NCBI GenBank assembly: GCA_016946835.1
Contig: JACVTC010000173.1
Span: 265,423 to 329,422, forward strand
DNA from: Neocallimastix lanati (nom. inval.)
Lineage: Eukaryota > Neocallimastigomycota > Neocallimastigomycetes > Neocallimastigales > Neocallimastigaceae
Direction of reading: 5' to 3'
Length of the DNA: 64,000 nt
Shown: positions 23,356 to 32,791 of the stretch, piece after piece
Position numbering within the stretch: position 1 is the stretch's first letter
Layout of the letters: the number at the start of each line of letters is the position of its first letter
Translations under genes and position numbers: made by a program
The notes under the pieces: generated by a model
Databases searched by the model: none
What the model saw: only the letters and a program-made list of their open reading frames with translations
What the model was told of the DNA's origin: nothing

Positions 23356-24409
23356 CACATTTGATTTATACCTAATATTCTTGATCTACAAAAATTAAAT
23401 TTTGTAGAAGTGAATAAAAGGATAAATACTGAATAAAATTGATTTAAGAAATTTAAAAAAAAATAAATATGTTTTATTATTAAACACAAAAATGTTTTAT
23501 TAAAAAAAATTTATTTTTATTTTAATATTAATCTTTATTTATTTAATAATTAATTTTGTTTAAATTAATAAAATAATTGTTAAAACTAATAAAATAATAA
23601 AATGAAATATTTATTATTTATACTAATTTATTTTAAATTTTAATAATAAAATTGATTATTAATAACTAATAAAATATATAATAATTTATCAAAAATAATT
23701 AATAATCATAAAAATTGATTATTAAAAACTAATAAAATATCTATAATAATTTATTAAATAATTAATAATCATACTTTTTGATTATTAAAACTAATAAAAT
23801 ATCTATAATAATTTATTAAATAATTAATAATCATACTTTTTGATTATTAAAACTAATAAAATATTTATAATAATTTATTAACTAATTAATAATAAAGAAT
23901 AATTTATAAGAAATATTTACATGTTTTTATATTTTTCTTTGATTTTAAACTATTTACATTAAAAATAATAAAATTAATAAAAGAGAAATAAAGAATAATT
24001 TATTATTAAATTAAACAATATTTACAATTAAAATGTTAATAAAGATAAGTTTTAAAATGTTATTTTAATTACAATTTGTTTATAAAAGTTGAGTTATAAA
24101 ATAAATAAAATAATCATTATTTTAAATAAAAGTAACTTAAAAAATTATTTAACTATTTAATTTTAATTTTGCGTTGTTTATAAGTTTGTTTATTTGTTGT
24201 TTATAATTTATTAAATATGTTTATTATTTTGTTTATTTGTAGTCTTAGAAAAATATTATTTATTAATTTATTTTAGTTTTTAATTAAAATTATTAATGAT
24301 TAATTAATTTATTATTATTTTATTTTAATTATTTTTATTTAATTAATTTTTCTTAAATATGGATTTAATTTTTTGTTTAGAATGGATTAATTTTTTGGTT
24401 AAGTTAGAC
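23356..24409. other. AT-rich spacer with about 62-bp tandem repeats
   Basis: No gene seen. At about 23,648-23,890 a unit of about 62 bp (containing TTGATTATTAAAACTAATAA) is repeated roughly four times. The rest is A/T-rich sequence without recognisable features. Confidence 0.6.
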
Positions 24410-24503
24410 AGAATTTGTTTTTTTATTATTTATTTTAATTTAATAATTTTGTTATTTATCACATTAGTAAAATTAGAACTTTGGTTCAATGGTTAGTTAC
24501 ATT
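24410..24503 (+). repeat. 94-bp copy of the D right-flank sequence (unoccupied site)
   Basis: Matches 30,813-30,867 joined to 39,952-39,995, without the LTR8 and F elements that separate those two segments. It contains a single ACAT (24,461-24,464) where the other copy has three. It ends inside the tRNA-like A-box region and joins the left LTR of D. Confidence 0.85.
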
Positions 24504-25133
24504 AAAGGGTAAACTTGGTTGGAAGCCTTTAATCTAATAACCTTTTGATATTATTTTATTTTTTTAAATTGATTTATTCAAATATAAAATATTATTTTAT
24601 TATTAAACTTTTAATTAACTATATTTTTATTTAATATGTTTTATTATAAAGTTATCAGATTATTTGTAAATAATAATCTTACAAAGATTTAAAAAAGAAT
24701 ATTTTTTAGTTCTTTTATATTTTGAAAAACAATATAAAATATTTAATAATATATTTTAATAAATACTAATTTAAAGATAACAATATAAAATATAATTTTA
24801 ATATATAAAGTAATAGAATAATACATATATAATATAAGATAATAAAAATATATAAAATAATATAATTAATAAAAAACAATTTTTATAAATAATATTCAAC
24901 TATATTAATTAATATAAAAAGGGATAATGTTAATTAATATGTAATACAATATTAATCAATTAATATATTAGGGGTACAATAATGTATAAAAGGGATAATA
25001 TTAATTAATATGTAATACAATATTAATTTGGTTATGAACGGTACAAGGATTTAAGGAGTACAAATTATATTTATAATTAAATTGTTATTTTTGTAGTATT
25101 AAATATAAATTAATTTGTATCAAATCCTTGACA
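24501..25133 (-). repeat. 3' LTR of element D (outer edge recombined)
   Basis: Matches the right LTR from ATTAAAGGGTAAAC through CCTTGACA. On its inner side the element RNA is purine-rich (GGAGAGAGCG), the likely polypurine tract. Confidence 0.88.
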
Positions 25134-25336
25134 ACGCTCTCTCCAAGAATTCGCATTCCAGGCGAATTCAAGAATACTAATATTTTTGATATTAGTTTAT
25201 TCAAAAGAGTACTCAAGAAGTATTTGAAATTCACTTGAACATAAATGTTCAATTGGCCATGTGAATTTCAAATTAGTTGGAGAAATAAATTGTGTTGAAT
25301 ATATATTTTTAAAGAAAAAATTTTTTTTTTTTTTTT

Positions 25337-28300
25337 TTAATTACTATATGAGATCGAGACTGGTTTCCTATTATTATTAATGTATTTAATAAAAATATTT
25401 TGGTTTCTTGGATTATCTTCAACTTCAGAAGAAGATACCCAATTATAGGAGGAACGATATTTATAACGGATTTTATATTCGTATTGTTTCTTCTTATAGT
25501 TAGTTCTAAAACCCGCAATTTCAATAATATCCTTAATAGACTCAGGATCTTTATATCGTTTTCTAAACTTTTCAGGCACTGGTGTGAATGGTTCGAGTTC
25601 AGAGACGTGGAAAACATTATGATGCTTAGGAAAGGGTGAATTTTTAAGTTCAATTTCATAATTATTATTATGTAAAACATTGGTTACTTTGTATGGACCA
25701 AATTTGCATGGAGCTAGTTTTGAGCATGATTCTATATTTAACGAAGGAGGAGCTTGAATCCACACCAAATCGTCAATGTTGTAAGAAGGAGCGGTAATTC
25801 TTTTTCTATCAGCAGAACGTTTATATAGCTCTTGGGATCGGAGAAGAACTTCTTTAACATGATTAAAACTTTCATAAACTTTTTGAACCATTTTATGATT
25901 AATGTTACAAGTAGGGAGTAGTGTATATTCATCCATGTAAGGATGAAATCCATAGTTGATAAAAAAGGGAGTTTCGTTAGTGGAAGGATGAATTGAGTTG
26001 TTATAAGCAAATTCAGCAAGTGGAAGAAAATCAACCCAATCATCATGATAGAAAGATCTTGAGAAACAGCGAAGGTATTGTTCGATGAAAGAATTGCATC
26101 GTTCAACTTGACCTACGGTTTCATGGTGGTCAGTAGTAGCTATTTTCGATTTAATATTTAATAAGAATAGAAATTCTTGCCAAAGTTCACTCGTAAACTG
26201 TGAACCTCTATCCGTAATAATATCATAGGGTAGACCATGGAGCTTATAGATATTATTGATAAAAGCTTTGGCTGTTTGTACGGAATTTGGAATATCTTTG
26301 AAGGGAATAAGGTGTATCATTTTTGAAAATCTATCAACTACAACCATAATCACCGTATTACCTTTGGATGGTGGAAGACCACATAAGAAATCAATTTCGA
26401 TTGATTTCCAAGGTCTTTCTGGAACGTCAAGCGGTTGAAGTAACCCAAATTTTCGGTGCCTAGATTTTTTGTTTCTCATACATGTTTCACACGACTTTAC
26501 AAAATTCTTAACATCATCTTCCATCTTGGGCCACCAAAAGTTTCTTGAGATCAACTCCAAAGTTCTTTTGACACCAAAATGACCCGCAGCAGGTTTCTCA
26601 TGATAACGAGTTAAAATATCTAAACGAAGTTGATCTGGTATGTAAATAAGATTGTTGTATAATATTAAATCATTTTCTAATTTAAACTTATTCATTTTGC
26701 GAAATGGTTTATAAGGGAAACCTTGAGAGACATTATTTTCAGAAAAATATATACGAAGATCCTCAGCAACCTTATCATTCTTTAAGTTTATTTTAATATT
26801 ATTGAGAAGATCGTTAGTTATACTAATTAAACATGGGATTTTACCAATATTCTTACTGTCTAAGATAAACTCAGGTTTATCCTCTATATCTTCCTTTTGG
26901 TAGTCTGGTCTTCTGGATAACGAATCGGGTTTGCCATTCTTTTTACCTTGGCGATAGATAAGTTCAAAGTCGTATTCTTGGAAGAATAGATGCCAACGAT
27001 GTTGACGTTGATTACCTATCTTCCCTCCAAGGGTATATAGAAGATTTCTATGGTCAGTAAAAACTTTAATCTTGAATTTAGCACCTAACAAAAGGTGACG
27101 CCATGATGAGAAAGCTTCTTTAATTGATAAAAGTTCCTTATCGGTAATCGAATAGTTTATTTCGGCATTGTTAAGACTACGAGAAAAATAAGCAATAGGA
27201 TGAAGCTTATTATCATTATCATACTGGGAAAGAACTGCTCCAATAGCAAAGTTACTAGCATCGCACTCAACAATAAAAGGTTTTGTTAAGTCAGGATGCA
27301 TGAGGAGAGGGGAAGAAGTTAAACGTTTTTTGAGAATTGAGAAGGAGGTATCACAATCTTTAGACCAAACAAACTTCCTTCCTTTCTTGGTTAAAGCATG
27401 CAAAGGTTTAGCAATAGCAGCAAAATTCCTTACGAATCTTCTATAGTAATTGCAAAGACCAAGAAACCTTTCAACCTCTTTTACGTTTTTTGGAATGGGC
27501 CATTCTTTGATTGATTTGATCTTCTTTGGATCAGTGGACACACCAGAACCAGAAATGATATGTCCAAGGAATTCGACTTCCTCTTTATCGAATTCACATT
27601 TCGAAAGTTTAGCATATAAATTATTGTCAATAAGCTTTTTGAGAACCTCACGTACAGTTTGATGATGATCATCTAATGAATTAGAATAAATTAGAATGTC
27701 ATCTAGGTAGAGTATTACCGATTTCTCTAAGAATGGACGAAGGACAGAGTTAATAAAAGATTGGAAGATTGCAGGTGCATTTTTAAGACCAAATGGCATT
27801 ACTAAATATTCGTAATGTCCATACTTAGTACGGAAAGCTGTTTTATATTCATCGCCTTCCTTTATACGAATTAAATTATATGCGGAGCGCAAGTCCAATT
27901 TAGTAAAGTACTTGGCTCCTTTGACTCGTTCAATAATGTCGTTGATGAGCGGTAAAGGATAGGAATTTCTAATAGTAACCGCATTTAAACGTTTGTAGTC
28001 AACGCAGAGTCGGAGAGAACCATCACTCTTTTTTTGAAAGAGAACAGGATAGCCGGCTGGGGAGTGAGATTCTCTAATAAATCCTTTCTTTTCGTTTTCC
28101 TTTATGTAATCTTTTAAAACTTCTGATTCTTCCAATGTAAGCGGGTAGATTGGTCCATAATGTAAAGTAGCACCTGGTTGAAGATTGATCTCACAGTCCG
28201 TTAAACGATGGGGAGGAAGCTTATCTGCTTCCTTTTTACTGAAGACTATTGCAAGGTCTTTATACTGTTCAGGAATACGCTCAATATCAGGTTCTTCAGA

Positions 28301-28906
28301 ATCCTCTGATACCTTATTTGAAAGAAAAGAATAGATTAAAAAGTTGTAATTATAGGGTAATCCGTCATAAAAATTAATTGAATTCGCATTTTGTTTAAAA
28401 TTCTTTATAATTCTTGATTTAAATTTTGAGATTTTAAAAGTAGAGTAAAGATAATGATTATCATAACTAAAATGTATTTTATAGTTTTTCATAAATTGAT
28501 TTCCAAGGAGTAAATCCACTGGAATATGTTTTGACACAAGGAATTTTTCTATAAATTTGATTAAATGAAACGTATTGTTAATTTTGATTTTTAGTTGAAA
28601 ATTTAAAGACACAAATTCATTAATGGAATCTGTATCACCACTAATACCTTTTATATATATTTTATTATTAAGTTTTTGAGGTACAAGATTTAACCGAGAG
28701 ATTAAATTGGTAGAAATAAAATTGCAGTAAGAACCACAATCTAACATTGATTTGGTTTGTAATTTAATGTTTTTGTTCCTTTTGTTTATTGTTGGGATAA
28801 ATGATTTAAACAAAAAGAAAGAATTAGGAAGAGGAGGGTTTAAAGTTGGATAATTATATTGAATAGTTTTAATCGGAGAGGACTTCTTGGGAAGTCCATT
28901 ATCTAG
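25337..28906 (-). CDS. Element D pol: protease, RT, RNase H, integrase, chromodomain-like tail
   Basis: Open -1 frame of 1190 codons from the slip site to the stop, so it would be made as a gag-pol fusion. Counting from the 1158-residue frame that begins at 28,813: protease about 18-120; RT about 215-420 (KLDLRSAYN, LYLDDILIYS); RNase H about 505-640 (VECDASNFAIG, FTDHRN); integrase zinc finger about 735-780; core about 800-950 (D in IDFLCGLP, D in ITDRGSQF, E in GQVERCNSF); chromodomain-like end about 1080-1135 (TNYKKKQYEY, YNWVSSSEV). It copies the element RNA and inserts the DNA. It appears complete. Confidence 0.92.
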   Translation of the reverse strand, partial: LDNGLPKKSSPIKTIQYNYPTLNPPLPNSFFLFKSFIPTINKRNKNIKLQTKSMLDCGSYCNFISTNLISRLNLVPQKLNNKIYIKGISGDTDSINEFVSLNFQLKIKINNTFHLIKFIEKFLVSKHIPVDLLLGNQFMKNYKIHFSYDNHYLYSTFKISKFKSRIIKNFKQNANSINFYDGLPYNYNFLIYSFLSNKVSEDSEEPDIERIPEQYKDLAIVFSKKEADKLPPHRLTDCEINLQPGATLHYGPIYPLTLEESEVLKDYIKENEKKGFIRESHSPAGYPVLFQKKSDGSLRLCVDYKRLNAVTIRNSYPLPLINDIIERVKGAKYFTKLDLRSAYNLIRIKEGDEYKTAFRTKYGHYEYLVMPFGLKNAPAIFQSFINSVLRPFLEKSVILYLDDILIYSNSLDDHHQTVREVLKKLIDNNLYAKLSKCEFDKEEVEFLGHIISGSGVSTDPKKIKSIKEWPIPKNVKEVERFLGLCNYYRRFVRNFAAIAKPLHALTKKGRKFVWSKDCDTSFSILKKRLTSSPLLMHPDLTKPFIVECDASNFAIGAVLSQYDNDNKLHPIAYFSRSLNNAEINYSITDKELLSIKEAFSSWRHLLLGAKFKIKVFTDHRNLLYTLGGKIGNQRQHRWHLFFQEYDFELIYRQGKKNGKPDSLSRRPDYQKEDIEDKPEFILDSKNIGKIPCLISITNDLLNNIKINLKNDKVAEDLRIYFSENNVSQGFPYKPFRKMNKFKLENDLILYNNLIYIPDQLRLDILTRYHEKPAAGHFGVKRTLELISRNFWWPKMEDDVKNFVKSCETCMRNKKSRHRKFGLLQPLDVPERPWKSIEIDFLCGLPPSKGNTVIMVVVDRFSKMIHLIPFKDIPNSVQTAKAFINNIYKLHGLPYDIITDRGSQFTSELWQEFLFLLNIKSKIATTDHHETVGQVERCNSFIEQYLRCFSRSFYHDDWVDFLPLAEFAYNNSIHPSTNETPFFINYGFHPYMDEYTLLPTCNINHKMVQKVYESFNHVKEVLLRSQELYKRSADRKRITAPSYNIDDLVWIQAPPSLNIESCSKLAPCKFGPYKVTNVLHNNNYEIELKNSPFPKHHNVFHVSELEPFTPVPEKFRKRYKDPESIKDIIEIAGFRTNYKKKQYEYKIRYKYRSSYNWVSSSEVEDNPRNQNIFIKYINNNRKPVSISYSN

Positions 28907-28912
28907 TTTTTT
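28880..28912 (-). promoter_or_regulatory. -1 ribosomal frameshift signal of D (AAAAAAC + hairpin)
   Basis: The minus strand has A AAA AAC (28,912-28,906) in gag frame, 8 nt including the gag stop, then an 18-nt hairpin (28,897-28,880) with 7-bp arms GGACTTC/GAAGTCC around CCAA. The distance from the slip site to the pol stop is a multiple of three with no intervening stop. The heptamer equals the one used between gag and pro in mouse mammary tumour virus. Confidence 0.88.
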
Positions 28913-30126
28913 GAGTTAATTTTTTGGACTTTGGTAACATAATTTTCTCGGTTGTTGTAACTGGAATTAACCTTAGATTTATTATTATGGAAGTTATTAT
29001 TTTTACTATGATTGTAATAATTGTTATTCTTCTTATTCTTGTTTTCACTATTGGGATAAGAATGAGAGTTCTTTCTCTTATAATTTTTATTGCTGGTTAA
29101 TTGATTTATCTTTAATTTAGTTTCTTGAGAAGATTCAAACAATATGCACTTTGTTGTAATTTCTTCTATTTTCTCTGGAAACTTCTCCATTTTATTAATT
29201 TCTTCTTTAAATTTTGGATGAAGACCATTATAGAAAAATAATACTAATGGTTCTTCAGGCCAACCAAGATCAGCTGTTAGTTTACGGAAAGAATCGATAT
29301 AGTCCTTAATATTACCATGAGAATGTTTAAGATTTATTAAATTAATTTTCTTTAACTTTTTGCTGACAACATCAGGAAAAGCTTCTTTTAATTCATTAAG
29401 AAGAGCCTCTAGGGAAGCAGGAGGACTACTGGAATATTTTGTTTGGTACCAACTTCTAGCAGCTTCTCTTAATCTTGATTGCACAAAGTTGATTTTCGAA
29501 TCTTCAGGCCAAGACTTACATGGATAGGTTTTAAATGTGTCCCCACACAGTTGACAGAAAAGTTCGGTTTCAGAAATATCACCTGAAAACAAACCTGGAT
29601 CGGGAACTTGAGGAATATTAATAGGGTAAGCAGATTGCATGATAACATCATGATCATTGTCATATCTTGTAGTAGTTGAGATATTATCATCGAAAACAGA
29701 ATGGAGGTTTACCGTAGGATTTCCAGATGTCAACGGTATCGACGAGGTAGCACCAGAAGAAGTATTTTCTACTTGAGTTTTATTACATAATTCATGCTTA
29801 AAATAGAGGGTAGCCTTCTTCAAAGATTCTAAAGAGGCCAATATTTCATTATTCATTTTATCATAAGCTCCGAATTGTTTCATTACCTCTTGATGGTAAT
29901 TTTGTAAGTCTTCTTTGGAAACGAAGTTTTCATTCACCCCAGAAACTATACTATTACAAGCTTGTGAGGTATCATTTCTTAACTGTTGAACACCTTCTGC
30001 TAAGGTGGTACAAGCTTGGGTGGCTTCGGATCGCAATTGTTGTACTGAGTCTTCTTTATTCATATCCATTTCTTCATCCGATCTAGCTGAATACATTCCC
30101 GAGCGTCTTAGGCCAATTTTAGGCAT
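28903..30126 (-). CDS. Element D gag (407 aa)
   Basis: Structural protein that would form particles around the element RNA. An N-terminal part with heptad-like TLAEGVQQLR repeats (about 20-110, probable coiled coil) is followed by a Retrotrans_gag-type core (about 180-330: RSWYQTKY, LINLKHSHGNIKDYI, FYNGLHPKF) and a basic, Asn/Lys-rich tail (about 340-407). There is no CCHC zinc knuckle, so the tail may bind RNA instead. The ATG lies 34 nt after the LTR. The stop is inside the frameshift signal. A homologous core occurs in H. Confidence 0.88.
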   Translation of the reverse strand: MPKIGLRRSGMYSARSDEEMDMNKEDSVQQLRSEATQACTTLAEGVQQLRNDTSQACNSIVSGVNENFVSKEDLQNYHQEVMKQFGAYDKMNNEILASLESLKKATLYFKHELCNKTQVENTSSGATSSIPLTSGNPTVNLHSVFDDNISTTTRYDNDHDVIMQSAYPINIPQVPDPGLFSGDISETELFCQLCGDTFKTYPCKSWPEDSKINFVQSRLREAARSWYQTKYSSSPPASLEALLNELKEAFPDVVSKKLKKINLINLKHSHGNIKDYIDSFRKLTADLGWPEEPLVLFFYNGLHPKFKEEINKMEKFPEKIEEITTKCILFESSQETKLKINQLTSNKNYKRKNSHSYPNSENKNKKNNNYYNHSKNNNFHNNKSKVNSSYNNRENYVTKVQKINSKN

Positions 30127-30150
30127 TCCAAGGAAGTTTCTAAAATAGCG

Positions 30151-30160
30151 GTAAGATTAT
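30151..30160 (-). promoter_or_regulatory. Self-primer binding site of element D (10 nt)
   Basis: Directly inside the 5' LTR the sense strand reads ATAATCTTAC, complementary to GTAAGATTAT within the LTR (30,361-30,352). The latter lies about 37 nt after TATAAAAG, the expected RNA start. In H the corresponding pair is ATAACCTTAC/GTAAGGTTAT, so both partners changed together. Confidence 0.75.
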
Positions 30161-30812
30161 TGTTAAGTTGGTACTTAGATTAAAGGGTAAACTTGGTTGG
30201 AAGCCTTTAATCTAATAACCTTTTGATATTATTTTATTTTTTTTAAATTGATTTATTCAAATATAAAATATTATTTTATTATTAAACTTTTAATTAACTA
30301 TATTTTTATTTAATATGTTTTATTATAAAGTTATCAGATTATTTGTAAATAATAATCTTACAAAGATTTAAAAAAGAATATTTTTTAGTTCTTTTATATT
30401 TTGAAAAACAATATAAAATATTTAATAATATATTTTAATAAATACTAATTTAAAGATAACAATATAAAATATAATTTTAATATATAAAGTAATAGAATAA
30501 TACATATATAATATAAGATAATAAAAATATATAAAATAATATAATTAATAAAAAACAATTTTTATAAATAATATTCAACTATATTAATTAATATAAAAAG
30601 GGATAATGTTAATTAATATGTAATACAATATTAATCAATTAATATATTAGGGGTTCAATAATGTATAAAAGGGATAATATTAATTAATATGTAATACAAT
30701 ATTAATTTGGTTATGAACGGTACAAGGATTTAAGGAGTACAAATTATATTTATAATTAAATTGTTATTTTTGTAGTATTAAATATAAATTAATTTGTATC
30801 AAATCCTTGACA
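30161..30812 (-). repeat. 5' LTR of element D (652 bp)
   Basis: Ends TGTTAAGTTGG and CCTTGACA. The minus-strand promoter includes TATAAAAG followed by the GTAAGATTAT start region. The right flank begins AGAATTTG. Confidence 0.9.
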
Positions 30813-30867
30813 AGAATTTGTTTTTTTATTATTTATTTTAATTTAATAATTTTGTTATTTATCACAT

Positions 30868-31914
30868 TGGTAGACTCGGGGTTGACACTTAGATATTTAA
30901 AATCAAGCAGGGGGGGACGGGTATTACCCTGCTTTGATTTTAAAAAAAATAATTCTTGATTAAAAATTATTTATTTTTTTTTATTAATATAAAAGTTTTT
31001 TATTTAAAGTACACACATTTAATTTTTAAGAAATTGTTACAATATTTATATTTTTTTATAAATTTAAAGTATAATTAATTGTTTATAATTTAAGTAATTT
31101 TATAGAATTATTGAATTAATTTTATATCAATAATTCATTTTTGTTTTAATTTTTATAAATATAATAATATAATATTCAAATATAATTTAATTAAAAATAA
31201 TTATAAAATAAATATATAGAAAATAGTTTTTACTATTTTCTTTGATATTTTTAAGTTAAATAAATTGTTTTTAAAGATTAATATAATAAATTTAATAATC
31301 TTTAATTATTTTAAATAATACTTGTAATTATTTTCAAAATAAAATAAAATTTTTATAATATTTAATTAATAAATTTGATAATATTTAAATAATAATTTTT
31401 ATAATAAGTAAAAATTTTTAATAATAATTTTTAATAATAAATTTAATTAATAATCTTAATAATTTTATAATAATATTTAATAGTTATAATATATAAATTT
31501 TTATAATAATATTTAATAATTTTAATAATTTTATAATATTAATAATTTATAATAATTTTTAGAATAATATTTAATTAATAATTTATAATAATTTTTAGAA
31601 TAATATTTAATTAATAATTTTAATAATTTTATAATAATTTTTATAATAATATTTAATTAATATTTTTAATAATTTAGTATCTTAAAAGTATAATTTTAAT
31701 ATTTACAATTGTATTTTAATATATACATATATTTAATAATATAACAATAAAGTGATTAATTAAAATTTATTTACATTATTTACAAATTAAAATTAATTTA
31801 TATCAAAATAAATTAAATTTACAATGAGGTTTAGGTTATGAAGAATATAGGAAAGTACAATTTAGTAAAGAATTATTAATAATAAAATAAAGGTTATTAA
31901 TTCATTCTTTACCA
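30868..31914 (-). repeat. Solo LTR8 (1047 bp)
   Basis: Ends TGGTAGACTC and TTCTTTACCA, flanked by ACAT on both sides (30,864-30,867 and 31,915-31,918). The CTTTACCA end resembles the LTRs of G, suggesting class 3 and minus orientation. The interior is almost pure A/T apart from a GC-rich hairpin at its left end. No coding DNA remains, so it probably arose by recombination between the two LTRs of an element. Confidence 0.8.
30888..30946. other. Long GC-cored hairpin in LTR8
   Basis: Arms TTTAAAATCAAGCAGGG and CCCTGCTTTGATTTTAAA pair over about 17 bp with one bulged base. The loop includes a run of G and ACGGG. It is strikingly stable for this AT-rich DNA and sits at the LTR end that would be transcribed last. 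Confidence 0.7.
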
Positions 31915-31918
31915 ACAT

Positions 31919-32222
31919 TGTTAAGGTTTTAGAGAATTAAATAAAAATAAAGTAAGGAAACACAAATTTTATTTATTTATTTATTATTTTTATTTATAAA
32001 TTTATTTGATTTTATTTGATGATATTTAAAAATTAGTAGCAAAATTTACAACTATTTATACTTTTTTTTCAAGGCATAAAAGTTGTTCTTGCCACTAAAT
32101 TACATTTTATTATTATTTTTCTTTTTATATATAAAAACTATTAAATTTAAATTGATTTTTATAATCAATTATATAAAATTTAATTATAACAATATAAATA
32201 AAATACATTTATAATATTAATA

Positions 32223-32281
<59 letters not shown>

Positions 32282-32773
32282 CTAATCTATCTAAAATATT
32301 ACTAATAAGAATTTATTTAATTGGCTAAAATTTTTATTACAATCTGTTAAAATATTCAAATAAAAATAAAAATACTATTCTAATATAAAGGTTTTTAATA
32401 AAATAAAATATTTTTCAATATAAAATAAAACATTTCGATATAAAATTTTATAATAAAAGTTAAAATATAATATATAAATTTTTAATTATCAATATATAAA
32501 AATATTATTAATACAAATTTTCATTATTAATATAAAAATAAAAAAATAAGATTTATTATTAATATTGTTAATATAAGTTTTAAATATATAAAAATATTAC
32601 TATTAATATAAGATTTAATATAAAAATTATAAAGTTTAATATAATTTTTGATCTAATTTTTAATCTTTGAATTTAAAAATTTATTAAAGTACAAAAATAA
32701 TAATGTACACATAATGTATTAGAAATAAATCGTAGATTTAATTAAGAATGCATTATTTAGTACATTCTTATCA
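31919..32773 (-). repeat. 3' LTR of element F
   Basis: 855 bp, matching 39,097-39,951. The T run is at about 32,228-32,280. The inner neighbour in sense direction is GGGGCATCT, a purine-rich stretch shared with G and H2 and the probable polypurine tract. Confidence 0.95.
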
Positions 32774-32791
32774 AGATGCCCCGACGAAGAC

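Larger units (their letters stand above)
24501..30812 (-). mobile_element. Ty3/Gypsy element D, nearly whole
   Basis: Paired LTRs (left 24,501-25,133; right 30,161-30,812) enclose a complete gag and pol with no breaks seen. The LTRs differ at very few positions, so the insertion is recent. Class 2: chromodomain-like tail, self-primer site, A AAA AAC frameshift. The leader is only 34 nt. The outer edge of the left LTR is recombined with a 94-bp copy of the right flank, so the expected short target duplication (probably AGAAT) is not in its usual form. Confidence 0.9.

Noticed and set aside
24410-24503. A genuine 94-bp target-site duplication of element D
   Set aside because: Ty3/Gypsy integrases make 4-6 bp duplications, and the left LTR edge does not show its normal terminus, so a secondary rearrangement is more likely.
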